Position numbers and translations under genes: made by a program. 16,082 nt of DNA from Chloroflexota bacterium. Its GTDB lineage: Bacteria > Chloroflexota > Anaerolineae > UBA4142. Positions 1-6,832 of the stretch are shown one piece after another. The stretch's first letter is position 1. Each line of letters starts with the position of its first letter. The notes beneath the pieces are model-generated. The model was not told where the DNA came from and did not search any database. It saw only the letters and a list, made by a program, of their open reading frames with translations. The stretch spans positions 1 through 16,082 of the forward strand of contig JAMCQI010000017.1 in the NCBI GenBank assembly GCA_023381515.1. Direction: 5' to 3'.

Positions 1-1
1 G

Positions 2-1867
2 GACAAAGCGGCGCGAGAGAAAAGTGCGCAAGAGGCGCTCCAGCAGCGGCGGACCGAGCTTCAAGACCTCACGTCTCGCTTGACGCAGCTCCGCCGACGC
101 GGGCAGGAGCTGAGGAGCCAGCTCGCCGAAAGCCGCCGCGCGCGCGCCGCGCTCGAAAGCAACCACGCCGTTCGCACACGCGAGCTCGCCGTACACAACG
201 AGCGGCTCCGCCTCACCACGCAGCAGCACGAAGAGGCGGAGAGCGAATTCGCTTCCCTTTGCGCCTCCCGGGACTCGCACGTGAATGAAGTGTCGGCCGC
301 GGGAGCGACGCTGGAAGGCGAGCAGCGCAAGCGCGACTCGTTGAGCGGGGAGATTCGCGCCGCCGAGACCGAGCTGGCCGAGCTGGAACGAATGGCTGCC
401 TTCGCGGAGACTCAGCAGCGGGCCAGCGAGCCGCAAATTCGCGAACTGGCAAGAAAAGTTGCCGAGCTCAGGAGCATGCTGGGGATCTACGAAGAGGGGT
501 TGAGGCAAGCCGCAGCCCTTAGCCTTCAGGCCGACGAGCTGAACGCGTTCGAGACCAAGCGGGCGGAGGCGGCAAGCGCGGTCGACGCGGCGCGCGACCG
601 GATCACGAGTCTGCGCACGGCATTGGCTGTCACCGAGCGTGACGTGGCCGGCGCCCGCGCGGCGCTCGCAGCCGCGCGCACCATGGCGGCGCAGCTCGAA
701 TCACAGGTCACGGCGAGGTCGAACCGGCTCGAAACGCTCCGACGCCAGGTGCGTGCCCTGACAGAAGAACGGGACACGCTGCAGGCGCGAGCGGACGAGT
801 CCGCGCGGGCGCTCGCCGAACTCGAAGAACGAGTCGCGCCGGCGGACGCCGGACTGATTGAATCCGAGAAGGAACAAGCCGAGCTGGAAGAGCAGGAATC
901 GCTCCTCCGTGTGCGCCTCCGGGAATTCGAGGACGCACACAACAATGCGGTGCTGGACGCCGAGCGCGCCCGCTCGGACGTTGCCCGCCTCGCGACGGAA
1001 ATCGAAGACGACCTCGCGAGCGGCCGCATCGTGTCCGAGATCAAAGTTGGAGAAGCGCCGGCGCCGAACGGCGAGAACGGCGAGCTGGAGGCGGCGCCTC
1101 GGGATGCTGCAGTGCTACTCGACGCCGATCTGCCCGGGCAGCTGCGCCTCCGCATGTCCGACGAGGTCGTTGCGCTGCCAGTGGTCTCCGCGGTGCCTGA
1201 AGAGCTGGAGAAAGAGATCCGCAAGCTCCGCAATCAGGTCAAATACATGGGGACGATCAACCCGAACGCGCCCCGGGAGCACGACGAGCTCAAGGCGCGG
1301 CACGCCTTTTTGACCGAGCAGGCTCAGGACGCCCATCACGCGATCGAGAGCCTGAACAAAGCGGTGGCCGAGCTGGACGAGATCATGCGGCGCAAGTTCG
1401 AGGAGACATTCAAAGCCGTCAACGCAGAGTTCGGCAAGTTCTTCACGCTGCTCTTCAACGGAGGAACCGCGCGCCTGGAGCTCACCGAGCCGGAGGACTT
1501 GACACAGACCGGGATCGACATCGTCGCCAAGCCTCCTGGCAAGCGCGCCGCGCATCTGGCGATGCTTTCGGGCGGGGAGAGGTCACTGACCGCCGCAGCG
1601 TTATTGTTCGCCATCCTCAAAGTGTCGCCGACGCCGTTTTGCGTGCTGGACGAAGTGGACGCGATGCTCGACGAGGCGAACGTAGGTCGCTTCCGCGATG
1701 CGCTCAAGACGCTGGCATTGGACACCCAATTCATCGTGATCACGCACAATCGGGCGACGATGGAAAGCGCCAGCACCGTGTTCGGGATTACGATGAGCGA
1801 CGACGGCGTCTCGCAGGCGATGTCGCTCCGGCTCGACCGGGAGACGGCGAACTCCGCCGCGGCGTAA
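2..1867 (+). CDS. smc: Chromosome segregation ATPase SMC, C-terminal half (5' partial)
   Basis: The reading frame is open from the window edge and ends at TAA 1865-1867, giving 621 visible residues, roughly half of a normal SMC of about 1,170. Visible residues 1-340 are Ala/Glu/Arg-rich heptads, the returning arm of the antiparallel coiled coil. Residues about 341-400 are a Gly/Pro-containing break in the coil. The head then follows: MGTINPNAPREHDE (a variant of the LGxVN..A..E family motif), PPGK, ABC signature LSGGERS at 522-528, Walker B and D-loop around DEVDAMLDEAN (D550, E551) and switch histidine H582. By family knowledge SMC dimers with ScpA/ScpB compact and separate chromosomes by ATP-driven DNA entrapment. 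The start, Walker A head half and hinge are upstream of the window. The small gene at 1882 follows after 14 nt, so the two are probably co-transcribed. Confidence 0.97.
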   Translation, partial: DKAAREKSAQEALQQRRTELQDLTSRLTQLRRRGQELRSQLAESRRARAALESNHAVRTRELAVHNERLRLTTQQHEEAESEFASLCASRDSHVNEVSAAGATLEGEQRKRDSLSGEIRAAETELAELERMAAFAETQQRASEPQIRELARKVAELRSMLGIYEEGLRQAAALSLQADELNAFETKRAEAASAVDAARDRITSLRTALAVTERDVAGARAALAAARTMAAQLESQVTARSNRLETLRRQVRALTEERDTLQARADESARALAELEERVAPADAGLIESEKEQAELEEQESLLRVRLREFEDAHNNAVLDAERARSDVARLATEIEDDLASGRIVSEIKVGEAPAPNGENGELEAAPRDAAVLLDADLPGQLRLRMSDEVVALPVVSAVPEELEKEIRKLRNQVKYMGTINPNAPREHDELKARHAFLTEQAQDAHHAIESLNKAVAELDEIMRRKFEETFKAVNAEFGKFFTLLFNGGTARLELTEPEDLTQTGIDIVAKPPGKRAAHLAMLSGGERSLTAAALLFAILKVSPTPFCVLDEVDAMLDEANVGRFRDALKTLALDTQFIVITHNRATMESASTVFGITMSDDGVSQAMSLRLDRETANSAAA

Positions 1868-1881
1868 AGGTAAACATCAAA

Positions 1882-2286
1882 ATGATCAAACGCAACACAC
1901 TCATCCTACTCGCAATTGTAGCCGTGATCACGGTTGCCTTCGTCGCCAAGACGATGAGCGACGCGAGCATGGGCAACGCGATCACGATCCGCCGCGTCTC
2001 GACGGCGCAGGCGCTGAACGGCAAGCCAGGCATCGAAGTAGAAGTCAGCAGCAAGCACGCGTTCCCGTCTCCCGCCGCTCAAGCCGTCATGACGATCGGG
2101 AGCACAGAGTTCAAGAACGGCGAGTACAGGAACGGCGATTCCCACACACTGGTCTTTACACTCACACTCGCGGATTTCGCGGCGGTGGAAGACCAGTCCC
2201 GAATCACCGTGCGCTCCGAACCGGACACGCAGGGATATTGGGATTTCGGTTTTCTGGAAAAGAACTGGGTCATTGACGGCAAATGA
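1882..2286 (+). CDS. Small N-terminally membrane-anchored protein, unknown function
   Basis: A 134-residue protein from ATG 1882 to TGA 2284-2286. Residues 5-22 form one hydrophobic segment preceded by Met-Ile-Lys-Arg, a signal anchor with a positive inside end; no lipobox cysteine is visible. The remaining 110 residues are soluble, rich in Thr/Ser/Val with alternating beta-strand-like stretches, and contain no cysteine. A weak AAGG at 1867-1870 lies 11 nt before the ATG. The gene starts 14 nt after smc and is likely in its operon. I do not recognise a family. The predicted topology is a short cytoplasmic tail and a beta-rich extracytoplasmic domain. An in-frame longer reading frame begins upstream inside smc, but it overlaps smc heavily and was not used. 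Confidence 0.8.
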   Translation: MIKRNTLILLAIVAVITVAFVAKTMSDASMGNAITIRRVSTAQALNGKPGIEVEVSSKHAFPSPAAQAVMTIGSTEFKNGEYRNGDSHTLVFTLTLADFAAVEDQSRITVRSEPDTQGYWDFGFLEKNWVIDGK

Positions 2287-2293
2287 GGACAAC

Positions 2294-3277
2294 ATGAAAC
2301 ACAGCCAACCGCGCGTTGTCGGCCGCACGGCGGGGATTAAGAAAACCACGATCAGGGAACGAATGAGCATGTCAACTGCTCCCTTCTATGCGACCGACTT
2401 GGGAGCAGCCTATCTCGGTGACAGCCTGCAGCTCCTTCGCGCCTTGCCCGGCGAGAGCGTAAACCTAGTCCTGACATCACCGCCGTTTGCGCTTACCCGG
2501 CAGAAAGACTACGGCAATAAGGCGGCCGGTGAGTACGTCGAGTGGTTCTTGGAGTTCAGTCGAGAGTTTAAGAGAATTCTCAAGAGCGACGGATCGCTTG
2601 TCATTGATTTGGGGGGGGCATATCTACCCGGGCACCCGGTGAGAGCGATCTACCAATTCGAACTCTTGGTCAGATTGTGTCGAGAGCTCGGCTTTTTCTT
2701 GGCGCAGGAATTCTTCCACTACAATCCCTCCAGACTCCCGGCGCCCGCCGAATGGGTAACGGTGCGACGAGTACGGGTCAAAGACTCGGTCAATGTGGTT
2801 TGGTGGCTTTCTGTCTCCGAAAATCCGAAAGCAGACAATCGGAAGGTTCTCAAGCCCTACAGCGAGAGCATGCGTCAACTTCTGCAGAATGGATACAAGC
2901 CCAAGCTACGTCCAAGTGGGCACGACATTTCCGACAAATTCCAGAAGGACAACAAGGGCGCGATTCCCCCCAATCTCTTGGAGTTGGCAAACACAGAGTC
3001 CAATAGTCCCTATTTGCGACGCTGCAAAGAGGCCGGGGTAAAACCACACCCGGCGCGGTTCCCACTTGACTTTCCTAGATTTTTCATAAGGTTCTTGACC
3101 GATAAAGGTGACGTAGTCCTCGATCCCTTTGCGGGTTCAAACACAACCGGCCACGCAGCTGAGCTCTTGGGACGCCGGTGGGTCGCATTTGAGATCGAAG
3201 AATCATACCTAAGGGGCAGTCTGCTCCGCTTCCAAGAAGTCAACGATATGTTCGCACTGTCGACCAGCGATGCCTAG
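2294..3277 (+). CDS. Site-specific DNA amino-methyltransferase (N4-cytosine or N6-adenine, beta-class order) of a restriction-modification system
   Basis: A 327-residue enzyme. The catalytic motif TSPPF lies at residues 61-65 and the S-adenosylmethionine-binding motif DPFAGSNTTG near the C-terminus at 277-286. This is the catalytic-motif-first order of beta-class amino-methyltransferases; the variable middle part should hold the target recognition region. The TSPP form is commonest in N4-cytosine enzymes, but adenine specificity cannot be excluded. ATG 2294 has GAGGA at 2285-2289 close upstream. Alternatives are TTG 2273, ATG 2363 and ATG 2369, the last two nearer where homologues usually begin. 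The gene overlaps the HNH nuclease gene by 8 nt. Local G+C is visibly lower than in the flanks (28 of 60 in 2641-2700), suggesting transfer. A run of eight G at 2611-2618 lies in the coding sequence. Confidence 0.92.
   Translation: MKHSQPRVVGRTAGIKKTTIRERMSMSTAPFYATDLGAAYLGDSLQLLRALPGESVNLVLTSPPFALTRQKDYGNKAAGEYVEWFLEFSREFKRILKSDGSLVIDLGGAYLPGHPVRAIYQFELLVRLCRELGFFLAQEFFHYNPSRLPAPAEWVTVRRVRVKDSVNVVWWLSVSENPKADNRKVLKPYSESMRQLLQNGYKPKLRPSGHDISDKFQKDNKGAIPPNLLELANTESNSPYLRRCKEAGVKPHPARFPLDFPRFFIRFLTDKGDVVLDPFAGSNTTGHAAELLGRRWVAFEIEESYLRGSLLRFQEVNDMFALSTSDA
2611..2618 (+). repeat. Homopolymeric G8 tract inside the methyltransferase gene
   Basis: Eight consecutive G encode the Leu-Gly-Gly-Ala junction of the methyltransferase. 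Loss of one G brings in a TGA at 2640-2642 only about eight codons downstream. Gain of one G moves reading into a frame that stays open until TAG 3004-3006. Either change would remove the DPFAGS cofactor-binding motif. Such runs are typical slippage sites in phase-variable methylase genes, though eight is near the short end. Confidence 0.85.
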
Positions 3278-4268
3278 ACACCACAAGAGCGAACTTCTAA
3301 ACCGCATCGTTGATGCAGTCGTCGAGTCCGGTTGGAGCATAACCTACCTTACCGGCATTAAAGTCCACCCTTTCCGACTCGTGGTGTACAAGGATAACGA
3401 GTCCTATTCGGTCCGCGTGTACGTGTGGCACATGACTCATGGCGGAGGAAGGGCCCGCCCGCAGAATGAATATCGTATTCAAGTCACCGGCACGCAAGCG
3501 TTTTCGCAGACCGGCGGGGAAAAGACATTGATCCTGGGCTGGTGGGCAGAGGGGGAGGTGTTTGCGGGATTCGATGTAAGAAAGCATCTGGGCCCGTTGG
3601 GAAAATCGCCGTCGATTCAGATCAGAGAGGAGTACCTAAGGCAGGCATACATTAACGGGTTCGCGCCGTGCGACCGGGGCAATGGAGAGGTCGCTATCGC
3701 ATTTCGCCCGGACTTCTTCGTCGAGTATGTTCGCAATCTGGAAGCGTTGCACAACTTTGGACAGTTCGCTCCGGACGTCATGGCTCTTCGGGCGCTTTCG
3801 GAGAATCCAGCAATCAACGACGAACAAATCGATGTCAAGGATGAGACAAGACGACGAGCCGTGGTTGCTGTCCGACGAGCACTCAGAGACATCAGCTTTC
3901 GCAGGAGGGTTCTGACTGCGTATCGCTTTCGGTGTGCGGTGTGCGGGGTGCAGTTGCGGTTGGTGGATGCAGCACACATCATTCCGGTCAGCAACGAGAA
4001 AAGCACGGATGAAACCCAAAACGGCCTCGCGCTCTGCGCCCTTCACCACCGCGCATATGATCAGGCCCTCATTTGGGTGCAGGAGGACTATACAGTTGCC
4101 CTGAACGAGTTGCAGTTGAAAGACCTTGCGCGTACGAGACAGGATCAGGGACTGGGAGAATTCTCTCAAAATCTCCGCACTCTAATCTTGCTTCCGCCTG
4201 CCGTCGCAGATCGCCCGCATGTCGAGTACATTCGGATAGCCAACAAGTTGCGCGGCTTTTCCGGCTGA
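3270..4268 (+). CDS. HNH-family restriction endonuclease paired with the upstream methyltransferase
   Basis: A 332-residue protein from ATG 3270, overlapping the methyltransferase stop by 8 nt, so translation is probably coupled. The C-terminal third carries an HNH nuclease with zinc-type pairs: C222xxC225, then AAHIIP with H236, N251-G-L, and C256..H259-H260. The conserved His-Asn-His set and the AAH..NGL.L...HH spacing match the HNH_2-like nucleases often found as type II restriction enzymes. The N-terminal 200 residues are beta-rich (for example EYRIQV, LILGWW) and I do not recognise their family; they probably bind DNA or dimerise. Adjacency to a methylase supports restriction of sites the methylase would protect. 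G+C is low like that of its partner. No controller (C) protein gene is visible. Confidence 0.88.
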   Translation: MPRHHKSELLNRIVDAVVESGWSITYLTGIKVHPFRLVVYKDNESYSVRVYVWHMTHGGGRARPQNEYRIQVTGTQAFSQTGGEKTLILGWWAEGEVFAGFDVRKHLGPLGKSPSIQIREEYLRQAYINGFAPCDRGNGEVAIAFRPDFFVEYVRNLEALHNFGQFAPDVMALRALSENPAINDEQIDVKDETRRRAVVAVRRALRDISFRRRVLTAYRFRCAVCGVQLRLVDAAHIIPVSNEKSTDETQNGLALCALHHRAYDQALIWVQEDYTVALNELQLKDLARTRQDQGLGEFSQNLRTLILLPPAVADRPHVEYIRIANKLRGFSG

Positions 4269-4357
4269 AAGGCATACCGGGCAGAACGTTTCGAATCTCG
4301 GCACGCCTGAACACTGTCCACTCTTGCGGATGCTTTTGCCATGTTGTGATCTCTGCT

Positions 4358-4362
4358 AGGAG
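4358..4362 (+). promoter_or_regulatory. Shine-Dalgarno AGGAG fixing the GTG start of the UbiA-family gene
   Basis: AGGAG sits 4 nt upstream of GTG 4367 and supports this start over the longer in-frame extension back to 4073, which would run through the HNH gene. Confidence 0.7.
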
Positions 4363-4366
4363 AAAA

Positions 4367-5233
4367 GTGAGCGGACAGTTGCTTCGACGGGCGCAAGGTT
4401 ACTGGCTAATGATTCACCCATTTCCCGTGATGATGGTCGTCACGGTGGCGACGGTTCTCGCGCTCGCCACCGCGCACGACGCCGCACGTTACCCGCGGAT
4501 CGCGGTAGCCATCGCCGCCCTCTTTTGCTCTCAGGCCGTCGTCGGAATCTCGAACGACTACCACGATCGCGGCCTCGACGCCCAAGCCCAACAGTGGAAA
4601 CCGCTTGCTTCGGGCGTCGTCACACCGAACGAAGCGCGTGCGCTGATCGCGGCGGCCTTTGTCCTGATGCTGGGTTTCGCGGCGACCCTCGGTCCGTACG
4701 TATTGGCGCTTGCGCTCGCCGGTACCTTGGCGGGATTGTTCTACAACTTTGTCTTGCGCGGCACGCCGCTCAGCTGGCTTCCATATGTTCTGGGGTTTGC
4801 CGTGCTGCCGGTCTACGTGTGGACGACGGTGGAGCGCTTTGACGCGCGACAGTTGGCGCTCGTGCCGATCGGCATACCGCTCCTGATCGGCGTACACCTT
4901 GCACAGACGCTGCCTGACTTGGAGACTGACCGGGCGCTCGGCGGTCGCGGCGCCGCAGTCACTCTAGGTTTAGACCGCGGAATTGCCGTCGTATGGACCA
5001 GCGTGATCGGGGCACAGGCACTCGGTCTCCTCTCGGCGCTTTGGCTCGGGTCGGCCCCCGCCATAGCGTTCCCCGCCGTTGGTCTCTCCTTCGGGCTTGC
5101 GGTCGTGGGCATCGCCCTGTGCCGCCACCGACCGAGTTCTGAAACTTTGCGAGTTGTCTTTCGCCTCGTCGCCGCGAGTGCCGTAGTCCTGGCCGGCGGT
5201 TGGTTGGTGGCGCTGGCCGCCGCAGGGGGATAG
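4367..5233 (+). CDS. UbiA-family membrane prenyltransferase
   Basis: A 288-residue polytopic protein starting at GTG 4367. Both Asp-rich motifs of the UbiA superfamily are present: N63-D-Y-H-D67-R-G-L-D71 (NDxxDxxxD) and D184-L-E-T-D188 (DxxxD). These bind the Mg2+-coordinated diphosphate of a polyprenyl donor. About eight to nine hydrophobic helices surround them, and the N-terminal pattern (LLRRAQGYW followed by HPFPV) is typical of the family. The enzyme transfers an isoprenoid chain to an aromatic or other acceptor; the acceptor (quinone, haem, chlorophyll-type or lipid) cannot be decided from the sequence. It is the first gene of a tight operon with the zinc-ribbon protein 6 nt downstream and the DapA-like gene after that. 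The 98 bp upstream shows no convincing promoter. Confidence 0.92.
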   Translation: MSGQLLRRAQGYWLMIHPFPVMMVVTVATVLALATAHDAARYPRIAVAIAALFCSQAVVGISNDYHDRGLDAQAQQWKPLASGVVTPNEARALIAAAFVLMLGFAATLGPYVLALALAGTLAGLFYNFVLRGTPLSWLPYVLGFAVLPVYVWTTVERFDARQLALVPIGIPLLIGVHLAQTLPDLETDRALGGRGAAVTLGLDRGIAVVWTSVIGAQALGLLSALWLGSAPAIAFPAVGLSFGLAVVGIALCRHRPSSETLRVVFRLVAASAVVLAGGWLVALAAAGG

Positions 5234-5239
5234 AAATAG

Positions 5240-5785
5240 ATGTTTCGAAGACCTATGTCTGGAGGGGTTTTCGGCCGGGCGCGGCCGGGCGCCGCGTTGG
5301 CGGCTGCGAACGCGCAAGTTCAACAAATGATCGCGAACGGACGAGCGGCACAGGCTGCAGAGATGCTCACGCAGATGTGTGCACAGGCCGAGGCCAACCG
5401 TCGACCGCGGCTCGCCGCCAATCTACACGCTCAAGCGGCGCGCGTTTTCGTCCTGAGCAAGGACGAGCGCTCTGCGTCCAAGCACGCACGCCTGGCGCTC
5501 GATCAATTCATCGCGCTCAACATGACGCCGCGAGCAGCACGGTTTTATGCGAACCTGGTCCGGGAAATGAATGAGGGTGGTATGGCGTCCGCACATGCGC
5601 TAGAATCGGAATACAGCGGCCGTCTTGGCTCGTTCATCCGTGCCGCAGGCCAGCCGGCCGCGCGGGGCCGGCTTCCGGCGAAATGCCCAAATTGTGGAGC
5701 GCCGGCAAAGAGCGACCAGGTGGATTGGATCGACTCACAGAGCGCCGAATGCGCGTTTTGCGGCGGCGTGATACAAACAGAATAG
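5240..5785 (+). CDS. Helical protein with C-terminal zinc ribbon, unknown function
   Basis: A 181-residue protein from ATG 5240, 6 nt after the UbiA gene stop; ATG 5255 is a possible alternative. After a short Gly/Arg-rich start, residues about 18-135 are Ala-rich amphipathic helices with a tetratricopeptide-like feel (repeated A..L..A and AA.....AL patterns), which might bind a partner. The C-terminus is a zinc ribbon with C149xxC152 and C171xxC174 separated by 18 residues. No transmembrane segment is seen. I do not recognise a named family; zinc ribbons of this kind are often structural or bind nucleic acid or protein. Its place between two enzyme genes suggests co-expression, not a known pathway role. 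Confidence 0.85.
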   Translation: MFRRPMSGGVFGRARPGAALAAANAQVQQMIANGRAAQAAEMLTQMCAQAEANRRPRLAANLHAQAARVFVLSKDERSASKHARLALDQFIALNMTPRAARFYANLVREMNEGGMASAHALESEYSGRLGSFIRAAGQPAARGRLPAKCPNCGAPAKSDQVDWIDSQSAECAFCGGVIQTE

Positions 5786-5795
5786 GGGACCTCAA

Positions 5796-6692
5796 ATGAC
5801 GCTAAAGCTAGAGGGGGTGTGCCCACCCATCCCTACCCCGTTCGACGCGGAGGGCAATCTCCTGCCCGACAAGCTGGCCGCGAACATTCGGCTGTGGAAT
5901 ACGATCGGGCTGCACGGGTACGTCGTGTTGGGATCGAACGGCGAAGCGGTGATGCTGACCGAGGCGGAAAGAGTGCGGGTCTGGGAAACCGCGCGCGAGG
6001 CAATTCCGAGGGACAAGCTGTTCCTCGCCGGCGCAGGGGTGGAGTCGACGCGCAACTGCATCGCGCTCGCGCGGCGAGCGGCCGAAGCCGGCGCGGACGC
6101 GGCGATGTTTGTCACGCCCAACTACTACAAGTCGCAGATGACGTCGGCGGCGCTGGCGAACCACTATCGCGTGATCGCGGACGCGTCGCCGATCCCCGTG
6201 ATCATCTACAACATGCCGGCAGCGACCGGTATCGACATCGACACGGCGACGGTGATCGCGCTGGCGCAACATCCCAACATCGTGGGGATCAAGGACAGCA
6301 GCGGAAACGTCGCCAAGTTTGCTGAGATCGTTCGTTCCGTTCGCGCGGATTTCTCCGTCTTGGCAGGCTCGGGCAGCTATTTCTACCCGGCGCTGTGCGT
6401 GGGGGCCAAGGGTGCGGTGGCTGCGCTGGCGAACGTTGCCCCGCGCGAGTGTCTGGAGATCTACGACCATTGGCGTGCCGGGCGGCACGCACAAGCGCGC
6501 GAACTCCAGTTGAAGGTGATTCCGCTCAATGCCGCGGTCACTAACCGCTGGAATATCCCCGGCCTGAAAGCCGCGCTGGAGGAATTGGGCAAAGGCTATT
6601 ACGGCGGCCCACCCCGCCTTCCACTGCGGCCGCTCGGCGACGAAGACCGGACCTCGCTCAAGAACATCATGCGGGACGCCGGCGTACTTTAG
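5796..6692 (+). CDS. DapA-superfamily class I aldolase/lyase (4-hydroxy-2-oxoglutarate aldolase-like)
   Basis: A 298-residue TIM-barrel enzyme of the dihydrodipicolinate synthase/N-acetylneuraminate lyase family. The Schiff-base lysine is K166 in GIKDSSG and the catalytic tyrosine is Y138 in IYNMP. The keto-acid binding loop is G46-S-N-G-E rather than the GTTGE of true DapA; GSNGE resembles 4-hydroxy-2-oxoglutarate aldolase types. It should therefore cleave or form a 2-oxo acid through a lysine-pyruvate imine, and lysine biosynthesis is less likely. The start ATG 5796 follows GGGGA and lies 10 nt after the zinc-ribbon gene, so it is the third gene of that operon. A stem-loop follows the stop. 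The exact substrate is not decidable by eye. Confidence 0.92.
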   Translation: MTLKLEGVCPPIPTPFDAEGNLLPDKLAANIRLWNTIGLHGYVVLGSNGEAVMLTEAERVRVWETAREAIPRDKLFLAGAGVESTRNCIALARRAAEAGADAAMFVTPNYYKSQMTSAALANHYRVIADASPIPVIIYNMPAATGIDIDTATVIALAQHPNIVGIKDSSGNVAKFAEIVRSVRADFSVLAGSGSYFYPALCVGAKGAVAALANVAPRECLEIYDHWRAGRHAQARELQLKVIPLNAAVTNRWNIPGLKAALEELGKGYYGGPPRLPLRPLGDEDRTSLKNIMRDAGVL

Positions 6693-6698
6693 GCTCCT

Positions 6699-6717
6699 CC
6701 GCGCGCAGCAAGCGCGG
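6699..6717 (+). terminator. GC-rich stem-loop just after the DapA-like gene
   Basis: CCGCGC (6699-6704) pairs with GCGCGG (6712-6717) around a 7-nt loop, 7 nt after the stop codon. There is no T-run after it, so an intrinsic terminator is doubtful; it may only protect the 3' end. Confidence 0.3.
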
Positions 6718-6783
6718 TCAACCGAACAGAGATTCGTTTACCGGAGCTTACAACACCAAAGCGGGAGATTTGCCGAACGCCGC

Positions 6784-6813
6784 GAGAGGGAAAACGCGGA
6801 ATGTCATCCGCGT
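6784..6813 (-). terminator. Intrinsic terminator of the two-gene membrane operon
   Basis: On the minus strand ACGCGGA (6813-6807), a 6-nt loop and TCCGCGT (6800-6794) form a perfect 7-bp stem followed by TTTCCCTCTC. It begins 19 nt past the stop codon of the antiporter-like gene. The pyrimidine tail is T-rich but not a pure T-run. Confidence 0.6.
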
Positions 6814-6832
6814 GGCAGCACTCCAAGCGGCG

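Noticed and set aside
4073..4366. Longer N-terminus for the UbiA-family protein
   Set aside because: It would overlap the HNH gene by almost 200 bp; AGGAG plus GTG 4367 gives a family-length protein.
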